Shown here: positions 17,209 to 26,430 of the stretch, piece after piece | How the letters are laid out: each line of letters opens with the position of its first letter | How positions within the stretch are numbered: the first letter of the stretch is position 1 | NCBI RefSeq assembly: GCF_009739905.1 | Contig: NZ_CP034279.1 | Location: forward strand, 186,001 to 250,000 | Origin: Streptomyces ficellus | GTDB lineage: Bacteria > Actinomycetota > Actinomycetes > Streptomycetales > Streptomycetaceae | Direction: 5' to 3' | Length of the DNA: 64,000 nucleotides | Position numbers and translations under genes: made by a program | The notes under the pieces: model-generated | The model's input: only the letters and a program-made list of their open reading frames with translations | Told to the model about the DNA's origin: nothing | Database searches by the model: none

Positions 17209-20151
17209 TCACGGCCCCGTGCTGCGGCGAAGTTCGGCGCGCGTGGTGTGCAGTTTGGCCAGGACGCGGGCGACGTGGTTCTCGACGGTGCGGGGGGAGA
17301 GGAACAGGGCTGCGGCGATCGCCTTGTTGGTGGCGCCGGAGGCGAGGAGGTCGCGGATCTGTTCCTCCCGGGGGCTGAGCCGGTCGCCGTAGCCCGCACG
17401 GCCGAGGGGGTTCGCCGGCTCGTGCCCGAGGGCTCGGAGCAGGTGGTGGCAGCGGGCGGCGTCAGAGGTGGCGCCCAGGCGCTCGAAGGTGGCGAGCGGC
17501 ATGTCCAGCCGCTCGACGGTGTCGGTGGGATCGTCGGTACGGCAGCGGGCGGCGTGCTCTGCGGCGAGGGCTGCGTGGTACGGGCGGCCTGCGTGGCGCC
17601 AGTGCTCGCTCGCCCGACCGAAGGCCGCCCTCGCCTCGTCGGGTTCGTCCGCTCGCAGCACCAGGCCCCTGCAGAGGCACTGTTCGGCGGCGGCCCCGGG
17701 CGCGTCACGGCCGTTGACGGCTTCCGCGTGCCGGTCGGTGAGGGCCCGGGCCTTCGCGGGCCGGTTCAGGGCGAGGAGGGTTTCGACGGCGACGGGCACG
17801 AGGCCCCAGGCGTAGCACCAGGCCTCCTTGCGGTCGAGGAAGCCGAGGTGGTCGAGCGGGTCGGTGAGGGAGCGCCATGCGGCTTCGGGGTCGCCTCGGG
17901 AGAGGTGGAGGCGGGCGGTGCCGGCTGCGGCGCCGAGCGAGTTCAGGTTGAGTCCTCCGCGGGTCAGGACCTCGTCGAAGGCCTCGGCGGCCTGGGCGGC
18001 GTGTCCCCGGGCAGCGGCCGTGATCCCCCGGACGGTCGGCAGGAGCAACCCGCTGGATCCCAGGGACATGACGGGGTACCGCTCGTGGAAGGCGTCCATT
18101 CCGCGCTCGGCGTCCCGCCACTGTCCGGCGTGCCAGTCGAGCAGGATCCGGCAGGCCTCGACGAACGGGGTCAACTGGGGCATGTGTGCGTCCGGTATCA
18201 GGATGGCGGCCTCCGCCGCCGCCTCGGCGGCCCGCCCGTCGTGTCCGGTGGACACCGACCAGGCGGCGGCGCCGCACAAGGCGATGGCGGTGGCCTTGAG
18301 CGTCTGCGGGTCGTCGTCCTCGCGGGGCAGCGCCGCCAGCAGGTCCGGAAGACCGGGGGTGGCCGTGACACTGAGGTGGAAGAGCTGGGCCGCCTGGAGC
18401 AGGGGCGCCGCCTCCGAGCCGGCGGGCTGGGGTTCCTTGGTGGCGGCCAGCAGGGCGAGGCCGCGCTCGACCATGCCGCGGTGTTGGGCAAGCGTGAACC
18501 GGTCCGTCTCGGAGAGGCCGAGATTGGCCAGCAGTCTGGCGGCGAGCAGTTGGTTGCTGTCCCCCACCTCTGACAGCGCGGTGAGCAGTTCCTCCTCGCC
18601 CGACAGGTCTCCCGCGAGATAGATCAGAAGTGCCCCGAGGCCGGTCCTGATCCCGGCGCGGACCGAGGCGGGAAGGCCGGGCAGTCGCAGCAGCCGGCGC
18701 AGCACGGCGGTCGTCGCGGTGTGTTCCGCGAGCATCGTGGCCATGTACGCCCGGGCCAGGGCCGCGTGGCTGAGCTGCTCCGTGGTGAGGTGGGGCTGGT
18801 CGAGGATCTCGTTCAGCAGGGTGGCGGCGGTGCCGTGGTCGCCGACGGCGATGGCGTGGTCGGCGGCGGCCTGCGCGCGGGGCAGCCAGGCCGCCCTGTC
18901 GCCCAGCGCGCGAGTGTGGTGGGCGATCTGGACCAGCGGTGGCGGATCCTGGGTCTGGAGCACCGCCAGGATCCGCCGGTGGGCCCGGGTGCGAACGGGC
19001 CCGGGAAGGGCGGCGTACACCGCTTCCTGCGCGAGGACGTGCGCGAATCCGTAGGCGTCCGGGCCGGCCTGGCGTAGCACCGCCCCTCGCAGCGCCTCCA
19101 GCAGGGCCGCGCCGCCGCGGTCCTCGTCCAGACCGGCGATCCGGGCCAGCAGCGCTTCCCCGGCCGGCACTGCCAGGACCGACGCGGACTCGACCAGCGC
19201 TGCAGCGTCCGTTCCCAGCCGGCCGGTCCGCTCCGCCAGCACTTCGCCGAGGCTGCGCGGCACTCCGAGCGCGGTCGTGGCGCTGTGCCCCGGCGCCCAC
19301 GGTGGGGTGTCCGTGCTCCCCGCGCCGGGGGCGGCCGCCGTTTCCGGCCCGTCGGGCCCCGCCAAGGTGATCAGGTCCTCTTCGATCACCAGGGGCAGGC
19401 CCTCGCTGCGCTCCAGGAGGGTCCGTATCAGACCGGGCGCCGGCGTGCCGCCCAGGATGTCCCGTGCCATGGATGTCAGCTCGGCCGCACCCAGCGGGCC
19501 GAGCGCGATCACGGCCCCGGCTGTACCCGGTGGGCGCCGGTAGGCCGCCCCCAGCACCGGGCCGCCGCCCGGCAGATCCTCCGGGCGGTAGGTGAGCACC
19601 AGTGCCGTGTCCGCCGGCATGTCCCGCGCCAGCAGAAGCAGCAACTCACGCGTCGCGTCGTCCGCCCAGTGCACGTCCTCCACGACGAGCGTCACCGGAG
19701 CCACGGCCTCCAGCAGCGTACGTACCCCCGACACCACCCGGAACCGCCCCGCACCCGGCCCGGCCCCCGCCGACACCGGCGGAGGCGCCGGGGGCAGAGC
19801 TCCGGCCAGGTCGGGCAGCAGCGACGCCAGGGCACCCGCGGAGGCGCCGAGCCGGTCCGCGGGCGGCAACCACGGGCCGACCCGGCGCAGCGCGTCGATC
19901 ACCGGCCCGTACGCCAGGGGCTCCCGCAGCGGATGGCAACCGCCTACGAGGACGCGCAGGCCCTGTCCTTCCAGCACGGCCGACGCCTCGGCGACCAGCC
20001 TTGACTTGCCGATTCCGGCCTCGCCCTCCACCATCACCACGGCGGGACGCGCCCCGGCCGCGGCGAGCAGTGTGCGCAACTCGTCGACGCGTCCCGCGAA
20101 CGCGCATCCCCGCACTCCTGGGGAACGGCTTGTCTGGTCGACGTCGTCCAT
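17209..20151 (-). CDS. LAL-type LuxR family transcriptional regulator with AAA ATPase
   Basis: A 980-residue large ATP-binding LuxR regulator. Starting at the ATG at 20151, it has the N-terminal GCAFAGRVDELRTLLAAAG module, Walker A GEAGIGKSRLV (about residues 45-55), Walker B VTLVVEDVHWADD, a long helical TPR-like middle, and a C-terminal LuxR helix-turn-helix (RLSPREEQIRDLLASGATNK followed by SPRTVENHVARVLAKLHTTR). Such proteins act as ATP-dependent activators, often of catabolic or secondary-metabolite genes. A 13-bp triple repeat lies 130-170 bases upstream of its start and may be its operator. A shattered paralogue lies 3.5 kb away at 23591-24106. Confidence 0.9.
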   Translation of the reverse strand: MDDVDQTSRSPGVRGCAFAGRVDELRTLLAAAGARPAVVMVEGEAGIGKSRLVAEASAVLEGQGLRVLVGGCHPLREPLAYGPVIDALRRVGPWLPPADRLGASAGALASLLPDLAGALPPAPPPVSAGAGPGAGRFRVVSGVRTLLEAVAPVTLVVEDVHWADDATRELLLLLARDMPADTALVLTYRPEDLPGGGPVLGAAYRRPPGTAGAVIALGPLGAAELTSMARDILGGTPAPGLIRTLLERSEGLPLVIEEDLITLAGPDGPETAAAPGAGSTDTPPWAPGHSATTALGVPRSLGEVLAERTGRLGTDAAALVESASVLAVPAGEALLARIAGLDEDRGGAALLEALRGAVLRQAGPDAYGFAHVLAQEAVYAALPGPVRTRAHRRILAVLQTQDPPPLVQIAHHTRALGDRAAWLPRAQAAADHAIAVGDHGTAATLLNEILDQPHLTTEQLSHAALARAYMATMLAEHTATTAVLRRLLRLPGLPASVRAGIRTGLGALLIYLAGDLSGEEELLTALSEVGDSNQLLAARLLANLGLSETDRFTLAQHRGMVERGLALLAATKEPQPAGSEAAPLLQAAQLFHLSVTATPGLPDLLAALPREDDDPQTLKATAIALCGAAAWSVSTGHDGRAAEAAAEAAILIPDAHMPQLTPFVEACRILLDWHAGQWRDAERGMDAFHERYPVMSLGSSGLLLPTVRGITAAARGHAAQAAEAFDEVLTRGGLNLNSLGAAAGTARLHLSRGDPEAAWRSLTDPLDHLGFLDRKEAWCYAWGLVPVAVETLLALNRPAKARALTDRHAEAVNGRDAPGAAAEQCLCRGLVLRADEPDEARAAFGRASEHWRHAGRPYHAALAAEHAARCRTDDPTDTVERLDMPLATFERLGATSDAARCHHLLRALGHEPANPLGRAGYGDRLSPREEQIRDLLASGATNKAIAAALFLSPRTVENHVARVLAKLHTTRAELRRSTGP

Positions 20152-20281
20152 GCCCGGCTCCGATCGGGTGCGGCCCGCCTGGCGTACGGGGCAGGCCACT
20201 GCCGCCCCATGCATACACCGTAATCCCGCCCGGAGCGGGCTGCCCGGACCGCCCCAGGCAGCGCCCGGGCCCACCGGCCGC

Positions 20282-20320
20282 GGAGGCGGTACCAGGAGGC
20301 GGTACGAGGAGGCGATACGT
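20282..20320. repeat. three tandem 13-bp repeats upstream of the LuxR gene
   Basis: GGAGGCGGTACCA, GGAGGCGGTACGA and GGAGGCGATACGT begin at 20282, 20295 and 20308. They sit in the promoter region of the leftward LuxR gene and just past the end of the GH84 gene; regular spacing suggests a binding site for a multimeric regulator. Confidence 0.75.
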
Positions 20321-20414
20321 GACCGTCGGCAGGTGGGCCGAGGGCGGTGTCCGCAGGAAACGGAGGGCGAACGCCTCACCCCGCCGACACACGCCGACAC
20401 CCGCCGGCCACCGA

Positions 20415-22433
20415 TCACCCGCCCCCTCGGCCTGTGCGCCGTGCGGGCTCGGCGGCCGCGCGTCGTTCCGCTTCCGCCCGGGCGAGGAAGACGTCCAGCA
20501 CCCCGTCACCCACCCTCGGCTGCGCGCCGCCCCAGGTGTTGCGCGCCGGTGCGACCCGTATGGCACGGGCCCACTGCTGGAAGGCGAGCGACTCGGCGCG
20601 CAGCCTCCCGGCCTCCGCGGTGTCCCCCGTCAGGCAGGCGTCGAGCGCGTCGAGCATCCGCGCCATGGCCTCGCCCCACAGGTGGGTGGCGTCGAGCCAG
20701 GGGGCGGCGTCCACGGCGAAGCCGGCCTGCACCCGGCCGGCCCGCACGGTGGCCGGAGCCTGTCGAATCGCGACCGCGTACGCGCGCAGGTCCCGGACCG
20801 CGGCCGCGCGCTCGCCCGCCTCCCACTGCGACCAGAAGCGGGCCACCCGGCGGCCCAGCTCGGGTGCCTGGGGCTGCCAGGGCGTCGCTCCGAACGTGGG
20901 CGCCAGGTGTTCCAGGTCGCCGAAGACGAGCAGGGCTTCGGTCGAGGGGCGGTCGCCGTCCGCGAGGTACGCCATGGCGCGCCGTTGGTTCGCCGCGGCG
21001 TCGTAGGCCGTGTCGTTCCAGGTGAAGTCGGCCACGCCGAAGACGGCGACCTTGGAAGCGTGGGGTTGGTTCATCGGGTTGGCGACGATGCCGGACAGAT
21101 GACGGGCCAGGCCCGGCTGCCGCTTGTCGTAGGGCGCGAAAAGCAGTCTGCCGGTGGTGTTGCCGAAGTCGTTGACCGGATAGTTGTCCCAGACGAGCAC
21201 CTTGCGTCCGAAGAGCGCGGAAGCCCGGTCCGCCTCCGCGACGGTGATCCTGGGTGGGACGACGTCCGTGCCCGTCCACATCACGACGACCGCCGGATCC
21301 AGCGCGGCGCGCAGGGTTCGCTTGTAGGCGGTGTCGGCCAGGTCTCCGTACTCCGTGGGAACCATCTGCAGCGGCTCGGTGCCCGCGTGGGCGGCGACGA
21401 ACGTGCGCTGTACGTCGTTGAGGAGGTCGGCCTGTGCGGCGGCGGCCGCCGCCCGGCCGGGCGGACCGTACACCGACCTGTCGAGGTCGCAGTTCCAGCG
21501 GGTGTGGTCGATGTCGTCCAGTGGGATGGAGAAGGCGCGTGTGCCCAGGTCGTACAGGGCTTTCAGCTTGGTCCTGAGGGCCGTGCGGTCCCTGCCGTCC
21601 GCGTAGCAGATCGACTCGCCGGGTGAGACGGCGAAGGTGAAGCGCACGTGGTTCGCGGTGGCACGCCGTACCAGTTCGCCGAGTTCGGCCAGCTTGTCGC
21701 CGGGGTAGGGCTCGCGCCACCTCCCCCGGTGGTAGGGGTCGTCCTTGGGCGCGTACACATAGGTGTTGGCCTTGACGTCGCCGTAGAAGTCCATCTGATC
21801 GAGACGCTCGGCATGGCTCCAGGGCGTGCCGTAGAACCCTTCGACGGTGCCCCGCAGCGGCATGGCGGGGAAGTCGCTGACCGCGGCTCCGGCCACCTTC
21901 CAGCGTGGCGCGGTGCCGTCGGCGAACCCGCTGGGGAGGAACAGCCGGCGCAGGGTCTGTACGGCGTAGAACTGGCCGGCCGGGTCGTGTCCCCCGAGCG
22001 TGACCTGCCGGCGCCGGCCACCGCCCTCGACGCGTATGGCATAGCCTTCCGCCCTGGTCGGCGCCTCGGTGCCGTCCAGAGCCTCGGCTATGTCGGGGCG
22101 GTCGGCCGGGCCGAGGCGCACGGTGAGCGGACCGCGGGCCGTGGCCGGGGCGGTGCCGGGGGCGACGAGGTCGACGCGGTCGGCACCGTGGGCCGCGAGG
22201 GCGGCGACGAGGCGCTCGCGTGCGAATGGGTCCGTGCGCCGGTCGGCGACGACGAGGACGCGGCCGGTGACGGCCGCGTCCGGCCCGGAGCGGACCATCG
22301 ACTGCGGCGTGGGTGAGACCTGAGGCAGCGGGACCGCCGCCGCCCCGTCTTGCGGAGCGGTGCACAGGAGCCCGAGGGCCAGTGCGGTCGCCAGGGCGAA
22401 GCGCGCTGCGACTGGGGCTTTGCGGGTGTTCAC
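20415..22433 (-). CDS. secreted GH84 beta-N-acetylglucosaminidase
   Basis: A 672-residue family 84 glycoside hydrolase. GTG at 22433 follows CTTGGAGGTCAT. A Sec signal (about residues 1-33) precedes the GH20b-type N-terminal domain (about 36-165) and the catalytic NAGidase barrel, beginning RGTVEGFYGTPWSHAERLDQ and carrying the catalytic Asp pair in FSIPLDDIDHTRW, then VMWTGTDVVP and LVWDNYPVNDF. The C-terminal third is helical. GH84 enzymes hydrolyse terminal beta-GlcNAc by substrate-assisted catalysis; bacterial secreted forms work on glycoproteins, glycans or chitin fragments. No transporter neighbours it. An 8-bp tandem repeat array lies 70 bases upstream. Confidence 0.92.
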   Translation of the reverse strand: MNTRKAPVAARFALATALALGLLCTAPQDGAAAVPLPQVSPTPQSMVRSGPDAAVTGRVLVVADRRTDPFARERLVAALAAHGADRVDLVAPGTAPATARGPLTVRLGPADRPDIAEALDGTEAPTRAEGYAIRVEGGGRRRQVTLGGHDPAGQFYAVQTLRRLFLPSGFADGTAPRWKVAGAAVSDFPAMPLRGTVEGFYGTPWSHAERLDQMDFYGDVKANTYVYAPKDDPYHRGRWREPYPGDKLAELGELVRRATANHVRFTFAVSPGESICYADGRDRTALRTKLKALYDLGTRAFSIPLDDIDHTRWNCDLDRSVYGPPGRAAAAAAQADLLNDVQRTFVAAHAGTEPLQMVPTEYGDLADTAYKRTLRAALDPAVVVMWTGTDVVPPRITVAEADRASALFGRKVLVWDNYPVNDFGNTTGRLLFAPYDKRQPGLARHLSGIVANPMNQPHASKVAVFGVADFTWNDTAYDAAANQRRAMAYLADGDRPSTEALLVFGDLEHLAPTFGATPWQPQAPELGRRVARFWSQWEAGERAAAVRDLRAYAVAIRQAPATVRAGRVQAGFAVDAAPWLDATHLWGEAMARMLDALDACLTGDTAEAGRLRAESLAFQQWARAIRVAPARNTWGGAQPRVGDGVLDVFLARAEAERRAAAEPARRTGRGGG

Positions 22434-22502
22434 ATGACCTCCAAGGTGGTCAGGACCGCGACGACCGGGCGCACGCCGCGCACATGCTCCTGTGCTTGTG
22501 GG

Positions 22503-22558
22503 CGCCTGAGCGCCTGTGCGCCTTTACGCCTTTGCGCCTTTGCGCCTGAGCGCCTGTG
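22503..22558. repeat. seven tandem 8-bp repeats (CGCCTNNN)
   Basis: CGCCTGAG, CGCCTGTG, CGCCTTTA, CGCCTTTG, CGCCTTTG, CGCCTGAG and CGCCTGTG run uninterrupted over 56 bases in the 171-base gap between the GH84 gene and the secreted repeat protein, 70 bases before the GH84 start on the minus strand. Eight-base units can gain or lose copies by slippage. Confidence 0.9.
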
Positions 22559-22604
22559 CTCCAGGGCCCCACGCGCCCGCTCCGGGGGGTGTGAGGGTGC
22601 CGCC

Positions 22605-23396
22605 TCAGCCGGTGAAGATCCAGCCCAGTTGGCCGCCCGAGGCCTGGCCCTCGCAGTTGGTGGTGTTGGACTCGAAGAACTCGCGGTGCTTGCCGACCAT
22701 GCAGCGCATCAGCGGAAGGCTCCCGACGTCCGACGGCTGCTGCGGGTGGAACCAGCCGAGCCGGGACACATAGGTCTGGCCTTCGCAATTGACATCGCCG
22801 GAGAGGAAGTTGTCCTTGCGTACGACGCAGTGGTACAGCGGCACGGTGCCCTCGCGGGGGCTCATGTAGAGCTGTCCCAGACTGCCCTCGACCCGGTAGC
22901 CGGGCGGCACGTTCCAGACGGTGCTGATGTGCTCGCCGTTCGGACCTATCAGGCGGTTGAGCGTGCGGGTCGCACCGACCGTGGGATCACCGGTGCAGGT
23001 GGCCTTGACCATGGCCTGCCAGTAGATCTCGGTCACTTGCTGGTAGACCGGACCCTCCGTCACCCGGCACTGGGAGCCGGTGAAACCGAACTCGGTGACC
23101 TGCCGGTCGAGATGGTCCATGGCGGCGGCCGCCGCGATGTTCTTCGGCCCCGCGCCGATTCCTGTCAGGTAGACGGCCACCGGTCCGGCAGAAACCGCGG
23201 AGTCGGAGACGGAAGCGGGAGCGGAGGCGGGAGCGGAGGCGGGAGCGGAGGCGCCGCCGGGGGCCGGGGCCGGTGCGGCGGACACCGGGCCGGCGGCGAT
23301 CGCCGCGGCCGTCAGCGCGGCGGTCGCGGCGACGAGGACGGTGCGTAAGCGGGATGTGGCGTGCAAGCGGGAGCTCCTGGTCGTCGGCCACGGCAT
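22605..23396 (-). CDS. secreted protein with two Cys-containing C-terminal repeats
   Basis: A 263-residue protein from ATG 23396; a TTG at 23366, preceded by AGGAGCTCCCGC, is an equally good start. The signal peptide TVLVAATAALTAAAIAAGPV ends near AAPAP. A short Ala/Ser/Pro repeat follows (GGASAPASAPASAPAS). The mature protein ends in two related ~38-residue units, each with a Cys pair and the pattern PLxxCxVxKxxFxS...NCEGQ...LGW (YHCVVRKDNFLSGDVNCEGQ and RCMVGKHREFFESNTTNCEG). I recognise the repeat from other actinomycete secreted hypothetical proteins but know no function. Probably extracellular and disulfide-bonded. Confidence 0.8.
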   Translation of the reverse strand: MPWPTTRSSRLHATSRLRTVLVAATAALTAAAIAAGPVSAAPAPAPGGASAPASAPASAPASVSDSAVSAGPVAVYLTGIGAGPKNIAAAAAMDHLDRQVTEFGFTGSQCRVTEGPVYQQVTEIYWQAMVKATCTGDPTVGATRTLNRLIGPNGEHISTVWNVPPGYRVEGSLGQLYMSPREGTVPLYHCVVRKDNFLSGDVNCEGQTYVSRLGWFHPQQPSDVGSLPLMRCMVGKHREFFESNTTNCEGQASGGQLGWIFTG

Positions 23397-23590
23397 CGCT
23401 GGATCGCCGAGGGGAAGGGGGCACACCGCACGATCGGCGGCATCGGGGCATTCCATCGACGCCATTCCATCGGTGCGCGCGTTCCCGGGCCAGACGGTCT
23501 TCGGCCGAACGCGGCGTCGTCACCCGGCCGACGGGGCACCGGTCCGCCCCCGGCGACCCGCGGTCGCCGACCGGGAAGGGACAGGTGGCT

Positions 23591-24106
23591 TCAACCGGAC
23601 CCACCGGCGAGGTCGCCGCCACGGGTGGTGTGCAGCTTGGCCAGGACACGGGCGGCGTGGTTCTCGACGGTGCGTGGGGAGAGGAACGGGGCGGCGGCGA
23701 TGTTTTTGTTCCTGGCTCCGGGGGCGAGCAGGTCGCGGACCTGCTGCTCACGGGGCGAGAGCCGGTCGCCGTAGCCGGCGCGAGCATGCGGGTGGGGGCG
23801 CTCCCGGCCCATTCGTCACAGCAGGCTGCCGCACGGGCGGTGTTGGAGGTGGCGCCCAGGCGGTCGTACGTGGCGACGGGTGCGGCCAGCCGGGCCCGCC
23901 GTGTCGTCGGGGTCGGTACGGGTGCGGGCGGCGCGTTCCGCGGCGAGGGCGGGTGGGGGCGGCCGACTCTCGTTGGTGGCGGCGTGCCCTCGACCCGGAC
24001 GACGGCGGGCCGGGCGCCGGACACCGCCGCGGAGCGCGCCCATCTGCCCGGCACGCCCCGCGAAGGCACAGCCGACGGGGACCGCTCGCGGCCCAGCGCC
24101 GCCCAT
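23591..24106 (-). pseudogene. shattered LuxR/LAL regulator
   Basis: The minus strand carries scattered pieces of a close relative of the regulator at 17209-20151. It opens with an ATG after GGAGGAGTGGAC and VGCAFAGRAGQMGAL (compare GCAFAGRVDELRTL). In a second frame follows SGARPAVVRVEG (compare AGARPAVVMVEG). Then the sequence jumps to the far end: VATYDRLGATSNTAR (compare LATFERLGATSDAAR) and the helix-turn-helix YGDRLSPREQQVRDLLAPGA, SPRTVENHAARVLAKLHTTR. More than 800 codons are missing and at least two frameshifts are present, so it is non-functional. Confidence 0.88.
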
Positions 24107-24505
24107 GTCCACTCCTCCGCGCCGCGGCGCTCCCCGGACGCGGCGGGACCCCGGCGCGTGGTCCCGTTCTCGCCGCACCCCGGCGGCGGGCCGCGACCGA
24201 GCTGCCGGTGCGGGAGGGCCGGGACGGAATTGGGTAGTGGCCCGGATTGAATACCTACTGATCGGCGCGGTGTGGTGGTGGTGCCACAGCGCCCGTGCGA
24301 TCGTCGCGGCTCACGGCTCACGGCTGGCGGCCCGGGCGCATCGGCGGCCGGTGTCCGTGAGGATTCCGGCACCGGCGGCCACCAGGCCGCCACTCCGGCC
24401 GGCATGGCTCCGGACCCACTTCCGGTGTCACGCATCCACCGATCGCCCGGCCCCGCACGACCGCCGGCCGGCAGTACGCCCGTTCCCACGATCCGAGGAG
24501 TTCCG

Positions 24506-24966
24506 ATGCCTCGCCCCGATTCCCTCGTCACGCCCCGTACCTGTTCCCGTCGGCCGGCACCCGACGCGCACTGCTGCGAGCTGGCTGCCGACCTCAGGGC
24601 TCCGCACTCCCTGCGGATGTGGATCGCGGCCCTGCTGGACGGATGGCACCTGCCCCGGCTCCAAGACGACCTCGCCCTGATCGCGACCGAGCTGGCCACC
24701 AACGCGGTGGAGCACGCGGGCACGGCTGCCAGGATCACCCTGGCCTTTCGGGAACCGGAGCCCGGCCGGAGGGTGGTGCGCCTCGAGGTCGAGGACTCCG
24801 GTCCGGGCTTCGCCCCCCGTTCCGGTACCTCCGCGGCCCCGGCCCGCGACGCGAGAGAGAGCTGCGCGGGCCGTGGACTGCAACTGGTCGCCGCTCTGAG
24901 CAGCGCCTGGGGTGCCAGGCCGACAGCCCCACCGGCCAGCTGGTCTGGGCCGAGCTGCGCGCATGA
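24506..24966 (+). pseudogene. RsbW-like ATP-binding protein with a one-base frameshift
   Basis: ATG at 24506 follows CGAGGAGTTCCG. The protein has the Bergerat ATP fold of anti-sigma-factor kinases and related Streptomyces regulators: IATELATNAVEHAG (N box), VEDSGPGFAP (G1) and GRGLQLVAALSSAWG (G2). At about 24908-24913 the expected continuation CQADSPTGQLVWAELRA lies in another frame, reached if one base is restored between TGGGG and TGCC; it then ends normally at 24966. As read, the frame runs on into unrelated sequence. This is either a sequencing error or a fresh inactivating mutation; all ATP-site motifs are intact. Confidence 0.82.
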
Positions 24967-25087
24967 CCGGCCGTGGCCGGCGTCCACGGGGCACGGGCAG
25001 CCGCCGGCCGGCTCAGCGCGGTCGACTCGACGACACGCAGCGCCGCGCGACCCGACGACCGGTACGACCGGCCGTCCCGCCGGCGGC

Positions 25088-25530
25088 TCAGCCGTCGTCG
25101 CTCCCGAAGAGCCGCTGAAGCGAATCCCGCGCTCCGTCGAGATGGACCCGCATGCGCGGACCGCCCTCCCCGGGTCTTCGGCGCACAGCGCCGCGAGTAC
25201 CGCGCCGCGCTCGGCGACGATGCGCGGTCCGAGTGTGTCCCGGTCTGGACCATGCGCAGGTGCACTGCGCCTCTGATGCCGCGGTAGGGGCGGCTGTCGG
25301 CGGGGCCGCCGCGGACGGCGCTGACGAGGGATCCGTCGCAGCGGAGGTCCGCTTCGACGAAGGCATCGTGCGGAGATCCGGGCCGCAGCTGTTTCAGGTC
25401 CGCGATGGCGCGTTCGGCGTGGGTCGGTGGAACCGCGGCGCGATCGGCGAGGCCTGGACGGCCTGAGTCTCCAGCGGCGTGCGTACCGGGAACAGGTCGC
25501 CGACACCGGCCCGCGTCACATTGCGGTACG
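25088..25530 (-). pseudogene. GntR-family (FCD domain) regulator remnant
   Basis: Only the ligand-binding FCD domain is left, spread over several frames of the minus strand. In order: VGDLFPVRTPLETQAVQA, then ERAIADLKQLRPGSPHDAFV with VEADL, then IRGAVHLRMVQTGTHSD, then IVAERGAVLAALCAEDPGRA, and finally MRVHLDGARDSLQRLFGSDD with the stop at 25088. This follows the consensus FCD helix order (RxxLExxAV ... ALRAxDxxAFVxADxxFH ... EHxAVLxALxAxDxxxA ... HLxxARDxL). The winged-helix domain is absent. At least three frameshifts make it a clear relic. Confidence 0.8.
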
Positions 25531-25542
25531 GAGGACGCCTTG

Positions 25543-26430
25543 TTACGAGCCGTCGGCCGGCGGCGTGGAGTCGAACGCGAGATAGTCCTCCAGGCGCGCC
25601 ACCGTGAACCCCTGCTCCTGGATGCGCCGGAGCAGATCGGCGGTCATGTCGGTCAGGGAGCGCCCCTTCAGGTCCTTCGGCCCGCGGAAGTGGGCCAGGA
25701 TGATCTGTCCGGGGCGCAGCCTGCGGTCGGCCCGCTGGTACTCCAAGTCCTCGATCCCCATGTCCGCCCGCCACAGCACCATGGCCTGCAGGCCGCAGGC
25801 CTTCATGGCGGCGAGCGTGTCGTCGTTCCAGCTTCCGAACGGCGGACGGAAGAGGCGCGGCGCCCTGCCGAACTCCTTGGCGAACTTCTCCTGCGCGCCG
25901 CACATCTCCCTCTGTTGGCCGGCCTGGTCCAGCGACTTGAGATCGGTGTGGGTGAGGGTGTGGTTCTCGACGGAGTTGCCGAGGTCCCGGAGCTCCCGGA
26001 AGTAGCCGTAGTCCTTCTTGACCGCGTCGTCGGTCAGGAACATGGTGAAGGGAATCCGCAGATCCCTCATCATCTCGATGAAGCGCGGATCCTTTTCGTT
26101 GCCGTCGTCAAAGGTGAGGAAAACAATCCTCTCGTCGGTCGGTATCTCCTTGATCCAGGGATCCCGGACCGAGGAGATCTTCAGTGGGTCCCGAGGTGCC
26201 GCCGGGGCGGGTGCCATCGGTTCGAGGCCCCACTTACGGAAGGCTGCGGCGTTCCCGAAGCCGACGGGCGCCTCGGGCCGCGCACCTGCCGCGGGTTGCC
26301 CGGAGGGAGCGGGCAGGGGCCGCGACGCGGGGGCGGACTCGTGCCCGGCGGGAGCCGGAGAGGAGGCCGGGGCAGCGCACCCACTCACGACAAGTACGCA
26401 CAACACACCCAAGGTTGACCATCTCATCAT
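25543..26430 (-). CDS. polysaccharide deacetylase lipoprotein
   Basis: A 295-residue lipoprotein carbohydrate esterase. ATG at 26430 (or 26427) follows CGTGGAGGAACG. The N-terminus is a lipoprotein signal with lipobox VVSGC (Cys about 18), then a Pro/Ala-rich linker. The NodB domain (about 100-270) shows all CE4 motifs: FLTFDDGNEKDP (catalytic and metal Asp), NHTLTHTDL (zinc His pair), FRPPFGSWND and the later IILAHFRGP. CE4 enzymes deacetylate GlcNAc or MurNAc in peptidoglycan, chitin oligomers or exopolysaccharide; lipid anchoring suggests a cell-wall or surface-polymer role. Single gene. Confidence 0.9.
   Translation of the reverse strand: MMRWSTLGVLCVLVVSGCAAPASSPAPAGHESAPASRPLPAPSGQPAAGARPEAPVGFGNAAAFRKWGLEPMAPAPAAPRDPLKISSVRDPWIKEIPTDERIVFLTFDDGNEKDPRFIEMMRDLRIPFTMFLTDDAVKKDYGYFRELRDLGNSVENHTLTHTDLKSLDQAGQQREMCGAQEKFAKEFGRAPRLFRPPFGSWNDDTLAAMKACGLQAMVLWRADMGIEDLEYQRADRRLRPGQIILAHFRGPKDLKGRSLTDMTADLLRRIQEQGFTVARLEDYLAFDSTPPADGS

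Noticed and set aside
22987..25506. 839-codon minus-strand frame
   Set aside because: It runs through the secreted-protein gene and three relics in mixed frames; no continuous domain structure. Only its real fragments were annotated.
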